Shown: positions 14,307 through 14,433 of the stretch, piece by piece
How the letters are laid out: each line of letters opens with the position of its first letter
Numbering within the stretch: position 1 is the stretch's first letter
From: Halomonas sp.
Lineage (GTDB): Bacteria > Pseudomonadota > Gammaproteobacteria > Pseudomonadales > Oleiphilaceae
Length of the DNA stretch: 14,433 nucleotides
Direction of reading: 5' to 3'
Assembly (NCBI GenBank): GCA_007135745.1
Contig: SLIH01000191.1
Span: forward strand, 1 to 14,433
Program-made: the position numbers and the translations under genes
Notes under the pieces: generated by a model
Seen by the model: the letters and a program-made list of their open reading frames with translations, nothing else
Told to the model about the DNA's origin: nothing
The model's database searches: none

Positions 14307-14433
14307 ATGAAAAAAGAAAAGAAAGCCCAGCCACAGTCCCTGCATCCGTTTGTCGGTAACTCCCGCGAGCCCATGCCCCAGGGGCTGCCCTTCCAACTGA
14401 ACGATTACCTGGAATTGGTGGAGTGGACCGCAC
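14307..14433 (+). CDS. Partial transposase-like protein (3' end outside window)
   Basis: The frame from ATG 14307 stays open to the window end (42 codons): a Lys-rich start, then LHPFVGNSREPMPQGLPF and QLNDYLELVEWT. The last part resembles the DYLELVDWTG segment I recall from IS200/RAYT-like Y1 transposases. In those proteins that segment lies in the second half, after the catalytic histidines. The same frame is also open upstream through 14233-14306 (ending RPYW before the Met), so this may be a 5'-truncated remnant rather than a true gene start. No good ribosome site precedes the ATG. Identification rests on a short motif from memory. Confidence 0.45.
   Translation, partial: MKKEKKAQPQSLHPFVGNSREPMPQGLPFQLNDYLELVEWTA

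Overview
The window looks like chromosomal DNA of a gammaproteobacterium. GC is moderately high, Shine-Dalgarno sites are ordinary, and the gene families are typical: a CheB/CheR fusion, PAS-GGDEF, DUF4398/OmpA lipoproteins, and AraC regulators of both the OruR-like and the short type. Protein flavour suggests a marine genus such as Marinobacter, but that is an impression from memory and was not computed. About 12 genes are supported, two of them cut by the window edges.

Layout. (1) 1-2496 (+): the 3' part of a chemotaxis-like CheB-CheR-PAS-coiled coil-PAS fusion. (2) 2553-3107 (-): a small outer-membrane beta-barrel protein, convergent with the first gene and separated from it by a hairpin whose T-run faces the minus strand. 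(3) 3388-5686 (+): a tight three-gene operon encoding a DUF4398 lipoprotein, a DUF4398/OmpA lipoprotein (ATGA overlap) and a PAS-GGDEF diguanylate cyclase. Two envelope, peptidoglycan-linked proteins are therefore made together with a c-di-GMP synthase. (4) 5761-11335: a catabolic-looking module. An AraC/OruR-type regulator (-) diverges from three closely spaced enzyme genes (+): an FAD-binding dehydrogenase of the fumarate reductase/ketosteroid dehydrogenase superfamily, an FMN-dependent L-2-hydroxyacid dehydrogenase, and a ThDP-dependent enzyme of the acetolactate synthase/benzoylformate decarboxylase group. The natural reading is oxidation of a 2-hydroxy acid to a 2-keto acid followed by ThDP-dependent decarboxylation or carboligation; the substrate is unknown. 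A 16-bp direct repeat with 22-bp spacing lies at the regulator's start codon and is the best operator candidate. (5) 11425-12387 (-): a Ca2+/Na+ antiporter-family protein in visibly more AT-rich DNA than its neighbours. (6) 12587-13411 (-): two small multi-pass membrane proteins of unknown function, diverging from a second, short AraC-type regulator (13492-14232, +). (7) 14307-end (+): the start or a remnant of what looks like a transposase-related protein.

No tRNA, rRNA, CRISPR array or complete insertion sequence was seen. The most interesting parts are the uncharacterised FAD/FMN/ThDP operon, whose ThDP enzyme has GEG in place of the usual GDG metal-binding motif, the lipoprotein-OmpA-diguanylate cyclase operon, and the pair of small membrane proteins with their own AraC regulator.
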